From Pictodentalium vernedei (taxonomy: Eukaryota; Mollusca; Scaphopoda; Dentaliida; Dentaliidae): a stretch of 64,000 nucleotides of DNA. The notes under the pieces are model-generated. The model saw nothing but the letters and a program-made list of their open reading frames with translations. It did no database searches and was not told where the DNA came from. Location: NCBI GenBank assembly GCA_031216915.1, contig CM062296.1, positions 453,406,287-453,470,286 on the forward strand, given 5' to 3'. Made by a program: the position numbers and the translations under genes. Shown in pieces: positions 1-9,911 of this stretch (the stretch's first letter is position 1; each line of letters begins with the position of its first letter).

Positions 1-316
1 GGGGTAAAGTGATCCTTCAATATCCAGACTTGTTTGTATACCACGTATGTTGGTGTGACGCACGTGTTTGTGTCAGCTTGTGTCATAGTATACATCAGTG
101 GTGGCGCCAGGATTTTGCGACGTGGGCGATTGTGCGCCTGGACAGAGTGGAGGGGTAGGGTATCAGTTTCCCGACACCGGTTGGGGGCTATACTCTCAGC
201 CAGGTGTCTGCAGCCCTGGTGATCCGCCCCCGTTTGCAACACACCTCTTTGATACCTCCTGATATACATATACATAGCGAATCTCCAGCAAGTCTCCACA
301 TTTACGAGCTTAGTTC
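1..316. other. No recognised feature
   Basis: I see no gene, repeat pair or hairpin here. Open frames are short and not family-like. Confidence 0.5.
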
Positions 317-320
317 AGGG

Positions 321-628
321 AATTGGTCCTGGACCAAGCCTTTGGCGAGATCCTGACCTAATTTATTGGACGAGGCTCGTAAGTTTCTCTATCACTTGAT
401 TCAAAACCCGATAAAAGATGCTTACAGGGGTCCCGAAACATAAAAAAAAGCTTCTTATTAGGCCGAGTTTGATGAATTAGGTCTGGACCTCGTCAAAGGC
501 TTGGCCCGGACCTAATTTAGTGGACGAGGGTCGCAAATTACAGTTTGACACTTTATCCAAAACCCCGAAAATATTGTCGCAAAATAAACCGCACTTCCTT
601 TTAGGCTTCAGAATTCTTACACATAAAA
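321..628. repeat. Two-copy diverged direct repeat, ~154-bp unit
   Basis: Units begin near 321 and 475. Each has an 'aatt(g/a)gt(c)ctggacc' start, then a GACCTAATTTA...GGACGAGG block and a CCCGA stretch before an A-rich end. Divergence is substantial, so this is an old tandem duplication of non-coding sequence. No function is evident. Confidence 0.6.
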
Positions 629-784
629 TGCGTTTTCTTCCTATGGTCCATAAATAATAAAATTGGTAAAGTTTACAAAATGGTTTGCGTCGCATGCTTA
701 CTGTGTAACAGAAATGTAACTCTACTATTCGTTAGTTTACCCCCGTCAAAAATGAATGACTAAGACTACTGATGCTGCTTGTAT

Positions 785-1012
785 GTTTATTTATTGATTG
801 GGATTTAATGACAGTTTCAACAGCCAGTGATATATCATGTCGGAGTTTTACTGTTAGAGGAAGCAGGAGTACCCGGAGAGATTCACCAAACAGGGACGAG
901 CAACAGTCAGATTCTCCAAATACTAACCCGGCAGAAGCAGTGTTAACAGCGGTTTTAGGCAAGTGCACATCGACATGCAGTACGCCTTAGTATACGTGGC
1001 CTTCATGCCACC
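785..1012 (-). mobile_element. tRNA-derived SINE, truncated at the tRNA-like head
   Basis: Reads on the minus strand. The TTTA-rich tail is at 785-800, followed by the conserved central block (GGAGTACCCGGAGAGA as seen on plus) and the 'CAGTACGCCTTAGTA' block. The tRNA-like head with A and B boxes is missing, so the copy is 5'-truncated near 1012. Family assignment rests on comparison with the full copy at 4966-5333. Confidence 0.85.
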
Positions 1013-1253
1013 AAGTAGAGGTGGTGCTGCTGCAGCTGCAGGCGCAGAGGCTCAATGGTTAGCAGGAGGTATTCTGAGATGGAGGTTGTGATGCCCAACC
1101 AATTTAACATGAGTTATGAACTTGAACAAGATACGTCACCCACTCGTTCATGTGGGAAGGTTGGTGGTGGTACACTACGGCAAAGTAATTACCACGTGGA
1201 TTATACGCACTCGTCCACACAACACAATGTATATGAGCTAGTAAGATGGAGAG
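1013..1253. other. Unassigned spacer between two SINEs
   Basis: Contains a CTGCTGCAGCTGCAG palindromic run near 1029-1043 and otherwise nothing I can assign. Confidence 0.4.
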
Positions 1254-1254
1254 T

Positions 1255-1309
<55 letters not shown>

Positions 1310-1683
1310 TTTTTTATTTATTTATTTATTTACCGTGTTTAACGACACTTTCGACAGCCAGGGTCACCTGTTGTCGGACAGTTTTACGGGAGGAGGAAGC
1401 TGGAGTACCCGAAGAGAACCACCGAGCATCGAAAAGCAACTGTCAGCTCCTCAACATTCTAACTCTGTCCAAGCTCCGTTCAAGCAGGGTTACAGCGGTT
1501 GAAGACATGTGAACCATCGAAGTGCAGTACGCCTTAGTACACGGCGTCATCGTGTCCCCATGTAAGCAACCGGGATAAAGTGCCTTGCCCAAGGACACAA
1601 CGCGGGTCGTCCGAGACAGGTATAGAACTCGGGACCTCTAGCATAGAAGTCCAACAGTCTACCCCTAAGCCACCGCGCTCCCG
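1254..1683 (-). mobile_element. Full-length tRNA-derived SINE with long (TTTA)n tail
   Basis: Minus-strand copy. The tail is an approximately 80-bp (ATTT)n run at 1254-1332. The central domain follows, then the degenerate tRNA-like head ending 'CCACCGCGCTCCCG' at 1683. The B-box region near 1627 (ATAGAACTC, expected GATTCGAACC) is mutated, so RNA polymerase III activity is doubtful. Apparent open frames across the tail are microsatellite artefacts. Confidence 0.9.
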
Positions 1684-1984
1684 AGTATGCAAATAACTTT
1701 ATTTCCAAATGCAATGAAAAACTGGTTTTTGATTGGCTGAGAGGTACGTTGTAACTTTTAGTCCACGATATCTTTTATTTTTTACACCGTGGTTAACCAC
1801 GGGGTAAAAATAGGAACACACAATAACTGGTAAAAAGACTGAAAAGAGTCCTGTTTGTTTATGTTATTATACATATTTATTTACTAACTCATTTACATCT
1901 TTGAAAAAGTAAAAATATGTTTAACTGAAGATTTTGAAGTAAATGTTTACACAAAAATTTTAATAAAAATAAAAAGTACTAATT

Positions 1985-2065
1985 GGAATTTACACCGGTT
2001 TGGGAACTCATACACCCTGAGGCGAAGCCGAAGGGTCTGTGAGTTCCCAAACCGGTGTAAATTCC
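1985..2065. repeat. Hairpin, 26-bp perfect arms
   Basis: Arms at 1985-2010 and 2040-2065 share GGAATTTACACCGGTTTGGG and its reverse complement, with a 29-nt loop. A diverged relative lies at 6340-6439. Confidence 0.9.
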
Positions 2066-2199
2066 CATATACCCAGCAAAACACAAGGATAACGGATTTA
2101 TTTCCAAGAATTTTGGTGTACTTAATGCTTTAACCTTCATTGTGGCCAAAAACTGACAGAACATTTGTACTTTGCAGGTTTCTTAAATAGAACAAGACA

Positions 2200-2254
2200 A
2201 ATATGGATGTCATTGGAACTGGCTCAATGAGCCAGTTCCAATGACATCCATATT
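2200..2254. repeat. Near-perfect palindrome, 27-bp arms with one-base centre
   Basis: The arm AATATGGATGTCATTGGAAC... (2200-2226) is matched exactly in reverse complement at 2228-2254, with only base 2227 between. Such a tight palindrome implies a recent origin or maintained symmetry. Confidence 0.95.
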
Positions 2255-4784
2255 CTGTAATATTTTATTGCACATAAATATTAAATTTCCTGTATTTTTA
2301 TTTTTGTTCTAACATAACCGAGCAGAAGGTATGAATTAATAATTAAAAATGGGTACTTTTTTAGCCATATAGCTTGCTCTTGTATATTCTTGTTTTTACA
2401 CCCTGGTTAAACACGGTGTAAAAAAGCCACTGTGGATTGCAAGTTACACCGTACCTCTCAGCCAATGAAGCCAGTCAAAATACAGTATTTTGTTTCATTT
2501 GGAAATAAGTATTATTTATTTATGATGCGATTTTTGGAAGGAGTGTGATGCGTTCCTTTCCTTTTGTTTTGGTGTCTGCTTAATTAAAAAAATGAAATGG
2601 ATCAAATTAATTTTAAGGGGTCGTCCAACCTAACTTTGGTCAATTTGTTGACATTTTTCCCAATGCCTCAGAAACAGATAAGAGAAGTAAGGAAAGGCAA
2701 ATTATATATCAAAATAATGAGTAAAGTGCATAGAAAAGGTACATATAATTTTTTTCAGGAAAAAAAGTGAATTTTATGATTTTGAAGAAGATTAATTTGC
2801 CATTGGCATAAGTAACGAACCGGTAAAACCACAAAATAATCGGTAATTCGAAAGCCTTGTCATCAATATAATGATAACATACTGCAGACTCGGAGAAAGC
2901 ATTTTTTTGACACGCATTCTGGTGGGTTTTGATGTTTGAATGTAATAACACCAACACAAATTTAGGATGTTCCGGATGTGGCCATGTTTCAATGGTGTTT
3001 ATTCCGGTCATGTGATTACGATGTGGTTCTTGCAGAAATACTCAATTTGGGCAATCGTAAGAATGCAAGGACGTGATCACGCCCTTTATTTGTTCGAGAC
3101 AATGTGTGAGCGGATTTGCAAACAGGTGACAGCAAATACTTGAGCTGTTAATGTCATAACTGCAAAATATGGTTCTAAATTCCATCTCGTGTTTACAGGC
3201 CGTCTGAACTTTTTTGTTGACAAAAAATCTGAATTATTGCGCACTAGAAAGACAACATGAACCACTTGTAAAAAAATAACCGAGTGTATGAAATCGGGAC
3301 GATACACATAAAATAAGGCAATATTCATAACAAAGTAAGCAGAATGCTTCAGAAATCACTTTTTCACGAAGTATATTCCAAGTGACCTGGAACTATATTG
3401 AGCGTGTTGATTTCCCCCAAATGTTGTGAAGTTATTTACTTCCTAGTAAACATGGAATATGAGGCGGGTGTGTTTGATGTCTGCAAAGGACCGATTGAAG
3501 ATGGGTTGAAAATGATGCATTCGTGCTTTTAAATAAGGTGCGCTTGGACGATGCCAGGAATTTAGTTTTTTCTTGCAACCAACCATACTAACACAAACGT
3601 CGATCAGTGTCTTTTGTGATCGTTTTACACTGACAAATGTGACAAATCTCCTTCACCGGAAACCATCCCCCAATTTGCATATCACAATAAACATAACCGC
3701 TGTCAATGAGTGTCAGCGTGGCCGTGTGGTCAATACCGAAACGAATTATCGAATGCACGGTCAATATTAGCTGCAATTGGCTTTTAAACAAATGAAATAC
3801 ACGAAATATTCGCAATTTCTTTATTATTCATGCCGAGTTACTTTTTAACCAGATCACATGCGTTCAGTTTCGTTTGTCGGCATCAAACTGATATTGTTTG
3901 TGGTAATTAAATAGTACGAGAAGGCGAAGGAAGCCAAATATTTTCCATCATCTATTAATTAATTCAAATTGATAATTTCTTTTATTTTACTGAAATTATG
4001 AACTGATAAGGTGGGTGTGTTGCGATTATTATGCCCCAGACCTGGAAGTTGGAAAATCAAAGGTGCAGCTAGGGCCGTGCAGTGGTGACCCCTGTCCTCT
4101 TAATCTTAGTCTTACCCATTCATCATTACATGTACCAACATTCTCCCTTGTATAACAACCATTGCAACTCCAATTTGAAGGATATTTGGTGTTGTGATCG
4201 AGCATCATGGGGAAACAATGCCTGTGTAGCTGCTGCAGCATGTGTTTCTTCCCACATTTTTTTCAGAGTTGTGGTACTTTTTCACTCTTTTGAGTAAGAA
4301 AATTTTGTTTATAACTAGTTGATTTGTTACAATTTGTTGCAAAGTGCCTGCTAATACCCTCAATTGCATTGCTACAGAATTTTCTGGTGAAGATTTTGTT
4401 CCTATTACGTATCAAGCAACAACCTAATGAATATTCTGTATAAAGCCACCAATCTGATGTTTGACACTTTTATCGGAGCTGTTTTGAAGGCTTATGGAAC
4501 TCAAAATGTTGATTATGGCAGGACTTTTCTATTCAGCCATTAATCGATAAATTAAGTGTTATAGTTGGAAGTAAGAAGCATGAAAGGTCCAGAAGTAAAA
4601 GTCTAAAAAGAATGTTTTGCAATGTATCATGATTTTTGCAGATACACTTATTTGGAGGGTTACCTGTCTGATAGTGTTTGGAACATGTGTGGCCAGGATC
4701 TTCAAAAAGAAAAAAAGAGTTAAACTTTGAGAAAAAAGGCATCTGCCTTGAGTGCCGGAGGGCGAGTCATACAAGGAAGAGAGC

Positions 4785-4802
4785 ACCCCCCCCCCCCCCC
4801 CC
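4785..4802. repeat. Poly-C tract
   Basis: A run of about 17-18 C. It is one of many long C or G homopolymers in this window. Confidence 0.9.
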
Positions 4803-4950
4803 AGGAAATTTTTTGTGTCAAATGAAGCTCACTTGTCACGTTTTGGGGATTGCTTTGTGTACTGCGTTCTTGAAAAAAATATGTGAGACCCTCTGGATGT
4901 GCCCTTCTGATCTCAATATGTCAATAAGCCTCCTTGGGGATAGTCCATGC

Positions 4951-5348
4951 AATAATGGTTATGTAGGGGGCGCGGTGGCTCAGTTGGTAGAGGTGCAGGC
5001 TGCAAGCCGAGAGGTCCTCGGTTCGAATCCCACCTGCGGCAACCGCGTTGTGTCCTTGGGCAAGACACTTCACCCCGATTGCCTACATGGGGGCACGATG
5101 ACGCTGTGTACTGAGACGTACTGCACGTCGATGGTGCGCATGTCTTCGACCAATCTAACCCTGCCTGTGCTGCGGTGCAGAGTTCAGAGTTACGATGTTG
5201 GAGAGCTGACAGCTGCTCGTCGTTGCTCGGTGGTTCTCTCCGGGTACTCCGGCTTCCTCCACCCGTAAAACTGTCACGGTCACGATTAGCCATTGTGCAT
5301 AAGTATGTGACCTTAAACACCAATAAATAAATAAATAATGGTTATGTA
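4951..5348 (+). mobile_element. Complete tRNA-derived SINE with 15-bp target duplication
   Basis: This is the best copy of the family. The element spans 4966-5333. The target duplication AATAATGGTTATGTA occurs at 4951-4965 and 5334-5348 without mismatch. The tRNA-like head begins GGGGGCGCGG and carries an A box, TGGCTCAGTTGG (4976-4987), and a B box, GGTTCGAATCC (5020-5030), which are the internal RNA polymerase III promoter elements. A conserved body follows, with CTCCGGGTACTCCGGCTTCC (about 5238-5257). This resembles the central domain of SINE superfamilies widespread in marine invertebrates. The tail is TTAAACACCAATAAATAAAT. Mobilisation by a LINE in trans is the general rule for SINEs. 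The intact boxes and duplication suggest recent insertion. Confidence 0.95.
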
Positions 5349-6339
5349 AGGTTGATTTGATGTGTTTTGAATAACAATGTACTTTTAAGTACATTAGATG
5401 GTTTATTGCAGTGACAGGTTACAGGTTATTTCTTCTCCAACAGATATCATGAGTGTATTGGTGTCCAAGAGTTAAACAAAGCTATTATACTTATTGACAA
5501 ACCAGACAAATTTAACAATTTAATCACTATCAAATTGATGCATGGGATAAAAGGGGTTACAGTGCAAGGGGTTTGTAAATATATTTATTCAACTACAATG
5601 TATGACTTTGCAGTGCATTCTACATAGGAGAATATCATATGTTCTTTCCAAACCATTACAGTAACACATACATCTTTATATTGGGAGACACTCTTTTGTC
5701 CTTCCATACTTCTTCTGCTGGACTCCTTCAAGTTGACCTCTGTTGAACTCCCCAAATCAAAACATAAACAAAAAAAATGTCTGCCTTCAATCAGTGAGCA
5801 CTCCACTTATAACATTTGGTCTCAATCTTTATTACTTTCATGAATTAGGAAAAGATTTCTTCGAGTATGTACTTAAATGTTTATAGAATACAGCTGTTAT
5901 TTTATTTTGAGGTATTTTATTGTAAAAATTTTGTTCTCTTACTTATGCCACAGCAGAATTTCAGGTGGTGCTATTTACACATGGCAGCAGTTCCATGGCA
6001 GATTTCAGTCTCCACATGTTCTATGTTTCATTCCAAGCATTTTGGTTTATAATTTATTGGGCTTATTCATTTTGGGACTTTTTTAGACTTGAAAGAAAAT
6101 TACATGTAATTTGACCAAAGTTAGGTTGGACGCCCCCTTAAGAAACGTTTTGCAAATCATACTGAAACTGAAATTTTAGAAAAGAGAACAAAAGTATAAT
6201 ACCAGTAAATACAGCCAAGTGCTACAAAAAGTGTGCCAATTTACTAAGAACATTTTTATCGGAAAAGAGAGAAAATGTCGATTTTGAAAGCTATATTAGC
6301 CGGAGGGTTAACAAAATGAAAGGATTTGGAAATAAATCC

Positions 6340-6439
6340 GTTATCCTTGTGTCTTCCGGCGTGTATGGGACTTTACACCGGTGAATGAGTCCCCAGGCCA
6401 ATGCAAATTCCTATACACCACGGAAGACACAATGATAAC
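6340..6439. repeat. Hairpin related to the 1.7-2.5 kb palindromic element
   Basis: Arms GTTATCCTTGTGTCTTCC... (6340) and ...GGAAGACACAATGATAAC (ending 6439) pair over about 27 bp with a few mismatches. The loop contains TTTACACCGGTGAATGAG, echoing the 1985-2065 hairpin. Confidence 0.75.
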
Positions 6440-6453
6440 TAATATTACAGACT

Positions 6454-7160
6454 GGCTCTTTTATATTTTCCGGGTAAGTAACCAACTTGAAATACCAGTT
6501 AGAATAATGGACCGAGTATTTAAGAGATGCCACTTGAATACCTCTCGTGTACTGAGTAAACCCGGGTTCGTCCGTTTTATTGATTGAATAAAAGGCGGGG
6601 GCGTAAGTCAGTTACCAACCTTGCTGTCGGTATTTATGAATTTGAACAACCTGCCAGCGTGCTGTTACACCCTGCCGCAATCCGGCTCGTCGTCACTCAC
6701 CATACGCTTTCAGGTTGTTCAAACCCACGAATACCTCCAGCTAGGCTGGTAACTATTACTGAAATACATATGACAACAGACTAGATTTTCAAGTGATGTT
6801 ACGTGAACACCTCTGGCCAACTGAGCATACCTTCCGTTCCTTTTGTTGACCTAACAAAGGACAGGGTACAAGAAAGTAATATTTTCCAATCGACTTAGAG
6901 GTATTTCGTGAATTTGAACAACCTGTCCCGTGCGTTGAGTGACACAGATCCGCGTTGCAGCTAGATGTTGCATCACGGGACACGTGGTTCAAATTCATGA
7001 AAGACAAACAGCGAGGTTGGTAATGTACATACAGCAAAATGCACATACTCAAGTATATTCAGTGGACCAGAGGTATTCAAGTGACGTCCCTTGATTACCT
7101 GGTCTATTGTTCTGTCGGGTATTTCAAGTTGCTTGCATACCTCGAAAAGACAACGGAGCC
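6454..7160. mobile_element. Complex foldback element
   Basis: Outer arms (about 6454-6565 and 7050-7160) are inverted copies sharing CAACTTGAAATACC and CACTTGAATACCTCT. Inside lie two smaller inverted units, each flanked by a GAATTTGAACAACCTG-type motif. The motif occurs four times in alternating orientation, near 6640, 6715, 6907 and 6980. No protein is encoded. The layered symmetry suggests a composite of two related palindromic elements. Confidence 0.75.
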
Positions 7161-7504
7161 AGGGTGTGATTTTAGAAGAATGGTCGGGTATCCGTTGAAA
7201 TAATATGCATTTATTGTTCTCACAAAAACATTCCACCTGACCTGGTCGAGTTTTTATCTCGGGTTTTCACTGAAACATCTGTGCTCGGTTTGCTATTTCG
7301 TTCCATGTGTTATACATAACAATAGCTCACCACCAGATTGTTCACATTTTCAGTTTTTATTCTCCTCAATGTGATAAAATGTCTCTTTTCACATTAAAAC
7401 AAGAATGTAAAGGAAAGTGGGGTTTATTTCAGGTAATACACTCGACCCAGAATATTCGGTCAAATAATGGACCCAGGCTCCTTCTTCGACCATTAGTAGG
7501 TATA
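7161..7504. other. No recognised feature
   Basis: AT-rich stretch between the foldback element and the iterated-motif block. I see no gene or repeat pair. Confidence 0.4.
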
Positions 7505-8190
7505 TTTTGCCGATTCAAGGACACATGTACACGTACATGTACACGTACATGTACGTGTACCGCCATAGGGATTCAGTGTTAAATTGTGTACGCGTGTACA
7601 AAAATGTCGTTTTTTCATGGTGTCCCAGAACCGGCAATTGGTTTTGAGGCTCATAGATCGCACTTTTAACCGTTCAAACACCCGTTGGCGAACGTGTAGA
7701 TTCGACACATCGCTCAGAAGTGAAAAAAATGTACGAAATTTGAAGAAAATGTAAATTTAAAAAATTTTCTCTACGTTCCCATCGCGGATTAGACCATCGA
7801 TCTATCGTTGGTGAACGCGAGCAAAAAACGCTTTGCCGATTCTAGGACAGGATCAAAAAAGCTGTTTGCCGATTCTGGGACACCGACGTTCGCCAACGGT
7901 TGTTCGAACGGTTAAAGTGCGATCCGATCGGGAAACCCCATTTGCCGATTCTAGGACAGGAAAAATCGACCTCAAAACGTTTTCTCGACGTTCGCCAACG
8001 GTGAAAGTGAGCGTAAAGTGCAGTTACTCATCGAGGATTTTTTTAAAATTTTGTTTTAAAACCTATTTGAGCCTCCGATACATCGAAAAATGACGGTTTG
8101 CAGGTTCTGAGACACCACGTTCGCGATCGCGTTTCGGACGGTATAGGGTGCGATTTGATCGGTGAAAACGATTTGCCAATTCATCTCTTG
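7505..8190. promoter_or_regulatory. Block of iterated motifs upstream of the two-ORF unit
   Basis: A module recurs here: TTTGCCGATTCTAGGACAGG (7832, 7941), its variants at 7505, 7864 and 8096, and an inverted copy at 7619-7640. It is followed by GACGTTCGCCAACGG (7884, 7988; inverted near 7682; variant near 8113) and GAACGGTTAAAGTGCGAT (near 7906; inverted 7659-7677; variant near 8137). At least one module is inverted, giving an inverted repeat across 7619-7935. The block ends about 150 bp before the first ATG. Iterated direct and inverted motifs next to compact genes suggest an origin, enhancer or terminal repeat of a mobile or virus-like element. This is inference; no known binding site is recognised. 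Confidence 0.6.
7524..7562. repeat. Palindromic GTACATGTAC microsatellite
   Basis: Alternating ACATGTAC/ACGTGTAC units. Self-complementary and able to form a cruciform. Confidence 0.85.
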
Positions 8191-8339
8191 AGTTTTGTGA
8201 GACGAATCGTGATAGAATCGGTTTTGAGGAGAGGAAATAAAAAGTGATTGATATATATAGGAGAGAAAAAATATAAATAAACAGTTATTTAAAAAAATAA
8301 ATATATCAAATCGAATAGATAATAAAAAATACGTAAATC

Positions 8340-8714
8340 ATGGACGCTTCTCAGACTATTAGAGCAAGGTTTCTTTTTAAAATGCTGATGAGAGCCTACG
8401 CATTCTGCGTGAACGAACAACTAGGTCGCCTCTTGTTAGAACGATGCGTCGGATGTCGGGATCATCTAGACTTCGATCATGAGAATCATTCGTGTCTGAC
8501 GATGGAAAGGGAAGATATGGTCGTCAAGTATTTCGAACCAGCGTTCGAACGCGTTCGATTCGACGAAGTGATCACGTTTTGGAAGAGATTACTCTTCTGT
8601 AAGGATCGAGACAAGCCCACAGTTTCGGAAGAACTGAAATTGGCGCGTAGAAGTCTGACTTTAGAAGACAAGGGATGCATCATGAAATTATTGTTCAATG
8701 AAGCATACGTCTGA
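8340..8714 (+). CDS. Orphan 124-aa protein with a C2H2C-type zinc-binding motif
   Basis: Intact ORF from an ATG at 8340 to TGA at 8712-8714. I do not recognise a named family. The N-terminal third is basic and hydrophobic (RARFLFKMLMRAY). It is followed by C36-x2-C39-x7-H47-x2-H50-x-C52, which looks like a compact zinc knuckle or treble-clef-like site. The C-terminal half is charged and probably helical. No signal peptide or membrane segment is seen. The codons are unusually rich in CpG (TCG, CGA, GCG) compared with the CpG-poor flanks. The leader and the gap to the next ORF are strongly AT-rich and contain several AATAAA-like strings. With the ORF at 8813 it forms a same-strand pair 98 bp apart. 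The intact frame among decayed elements, the composition and the iterated upstream motifs suggest recent acquisition, possibly virus-like. The function is unknown. Confidence 0.6.
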   Translation: MDASQTIRARFLFKMLMRAYAFCVNEQLGRLLLERCVGCRDHLDFDHENHSCLTMEREDMVVKYFEPAFERVRFDEVITFWKRLLFCKDRDKPTVSEELKLARRSLTLEDKGCIMKLLFNEAYV

Positions 8715-8812
8715 GTTTTCTCGTTGATATAAATAAGGGAGAATAGAAAATAAAAATAAATACACACATAATTTTTTTATCTAATATTAGAAAGAGAGAA
8801 AAAAACACAAAA

Positions 8813-9493
8813 ATGAGAACCAGAAAGTAATTGTATCCGACGTTAGATGACGACGAGGATGAGAAGCCGAACGGCGTTTTGCCAACGGCACCGTCGCTAG
8901 AAGAAAAAGAAAGAGGAGAGAGGTATCGCATCTATCAAATCAGTAGAATCCAATCGTATCTAACTCAAGAGAGAGATTCTCGTCATTCTCTCAAGAAGAA
9001 GTATTCGCGTTTCGTGAAATTCGTCAACGCGATCGACACGACACTCATCACGATTTCCATGGGTTTACACGCGGCCGGCATCGGATTGTTGTCAACCGCG
9101 GTCGGTATTCCGATCGTGTTAACCATAGAAGGAGTGGCTCTCGCCGCCGGATTGTCTAGCACGCTCGGAAACTTTTTGAGTAGGAAATTATATCTGAAAG
9201 CGAGGAAACATGACAAGATTCGCGTCTTGGCCGACTTCAAGATCGACACGATATCCGAAATGATCTCGATGGCGTTGAAAGATGGTAGGATATCGGACGT
9301 AGAATACTTCACGATAATGGGTGAGAAAACGAAATACGAAACCATGAAAGAAGCCGTGAGAATCAAGACTCGTCAGATCATCAAGGAAGAGATGAAGGAT
9401 TCTCTCGTGGAAAAGGGGAGGAAAGAGGCCAGGGAGGAATTCAGTAGAACGATAGAACTCAAAAGCAGGGACTGGAAAAAAATATATATATAA
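8813..9493 (+). CDS. Orphan ~226-aa protein with a central membrane-like segment; stop at codon 6
   Basis: The only ATG that gives the full frame is at 8813 (ATGAGAACCAGAAAG). It is followed by TAA at 8828-8830, then 220 open codons to TAA at 9491-9493. Either codon 6 is a recent nonsense change, the stop is read through, or a short intron or alternative start is used. The next in-frame ATG is near 9059. Counting from codon 7: an acidic stretch DDDEDE at residues 6-11, a basic charged helix at 28-64, a long Gly/Ala-rich hydrophobic region at 67-113 (two potential helices), and LKDGRISDVEY at 149-159, resembling the second half of an EF-hand loop. A charged coiled-coil-like tail follows. I recognise no family. 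CpG richness matches the preceding ORF and not the flanks, so the two probably arrived together. Confidence 0.55.
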
Positions 9494-9561
9494 TAACAGA
9501 ATTTTTAAAAAAGAAATATTAAATTTATATATAAAATAAAAACGAAATTAATTTAAATAAC

Positions 9562-9616
9562 TGGCGATTTTTGAGAAAATCCCTGGCCGGTTTTGGCCGT
9601 TACGTTGGGTAAAGGT
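9562..9616. mobile_element. 3'-end fragment of the TTAA MITE family
   Basis: GGCGATTTTTGAGAA... then CTGGCCGGTTTTGGCCGTTACG and GGGTAAAGG match the right end of the complete MITE at 46733-46984. The left half is absent. It abuts the AT-rich end of the two-ORF unit. Confidence 0.85.
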
Positions 9617-9911
9617 AAAATAGATCAGTTACTATGCAAATTACTCTAGAAATATTGAAATAACTCCCACTAATGCGAATTTGGCGCAAGCTCTACAGGT
9701 CTATGGCAAAGTAATAGCAGATTGTTTTTCGACAATTATTTTCACAAACATTCTTATGAAAAATGAATGAAAAACACCTCTGTGCATTGGTTGAAGAACA
9801 AGAAGTAACACAATCCGAAACACGAAACCTACATATCAGATTAAAACTTTCTGCTGTTAATACGAGTAAGAATTTCGAAATCCCTTAGAAAAAATATTTG
9901 TTTTGGAGCAA

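Larger units (their letters stand above)
1692..2514. mobile_element. Palindromic MITE/foldback element with ~110-bp arms
   Basis: The outer arms are inverted copies. 'TTTCCAAAT' and 'GGCTGAGAGGTACG' on the left recur reversed at the right end (2440-2510). Next inside, TTACACCGTGGTTAACCACG-type blocks occur at about 1778-1806 and 2395-2432. The middle holds two further palindromes, at 1985-2065 and 2200-2254. There is no coding capacity, so it is presumably moved by a transposase from elsewhere. Target duplications could not be read with confidence. Confidence 0.75.
2613..6141. mobile_element. Candidate 3.5-kb DNA transposon, TTAA borders and 31-bp TIRs
   Basis: Left end: TTAA at 2613-2616 followed by GGGGTCGTCCAACC and on to about 2643. 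Right end, reversed from 6141: TTAA then GGGGGCGTCCAACC. Thirty of 31 positions match, ending at TTTGGTCAA on both sides. TTAA duplication plus TIRs is the signature of the piggyBac and Kolobok superfamilies. The interior has no recognisable transposase; its minus-strand frames of 80-100 codons near 2709-3328 match nothing I know. A SINE inserted at 4966-5333 after the element. It is best read as non-autonomous or internally decayed. Confidence 0.65.

Noticed and set aside
149-159. Bacterial-type promoters and ribosome-binding sites
   Set aside because: The window is clearly eukaryotic; such strings here carry no information.
1246-1512. Frames rich in LFIY repeats
   Set aside because: They translate the (ATTT)n tail and body of a SINE.
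4966-5040. tRNA gene
   Set aside because: A and B boxes are good, but the sequence is the head of a SINE with body, tail and target duplication, and it recurs in the same context elsewhere.
4678-5268. 196-codon plus-strand frame
   Set aside because: Runs through a poly-C tract and the whole SINE at 4966-5333; no protein family resemblance.
8986-9366. Minus-strand 127-codon frame opposite the second orphan ORF
   Set aside because: It mirrors the plus-strand ORF, whose length, codon pattern and charged/hydrophobic layout are more protein-like.
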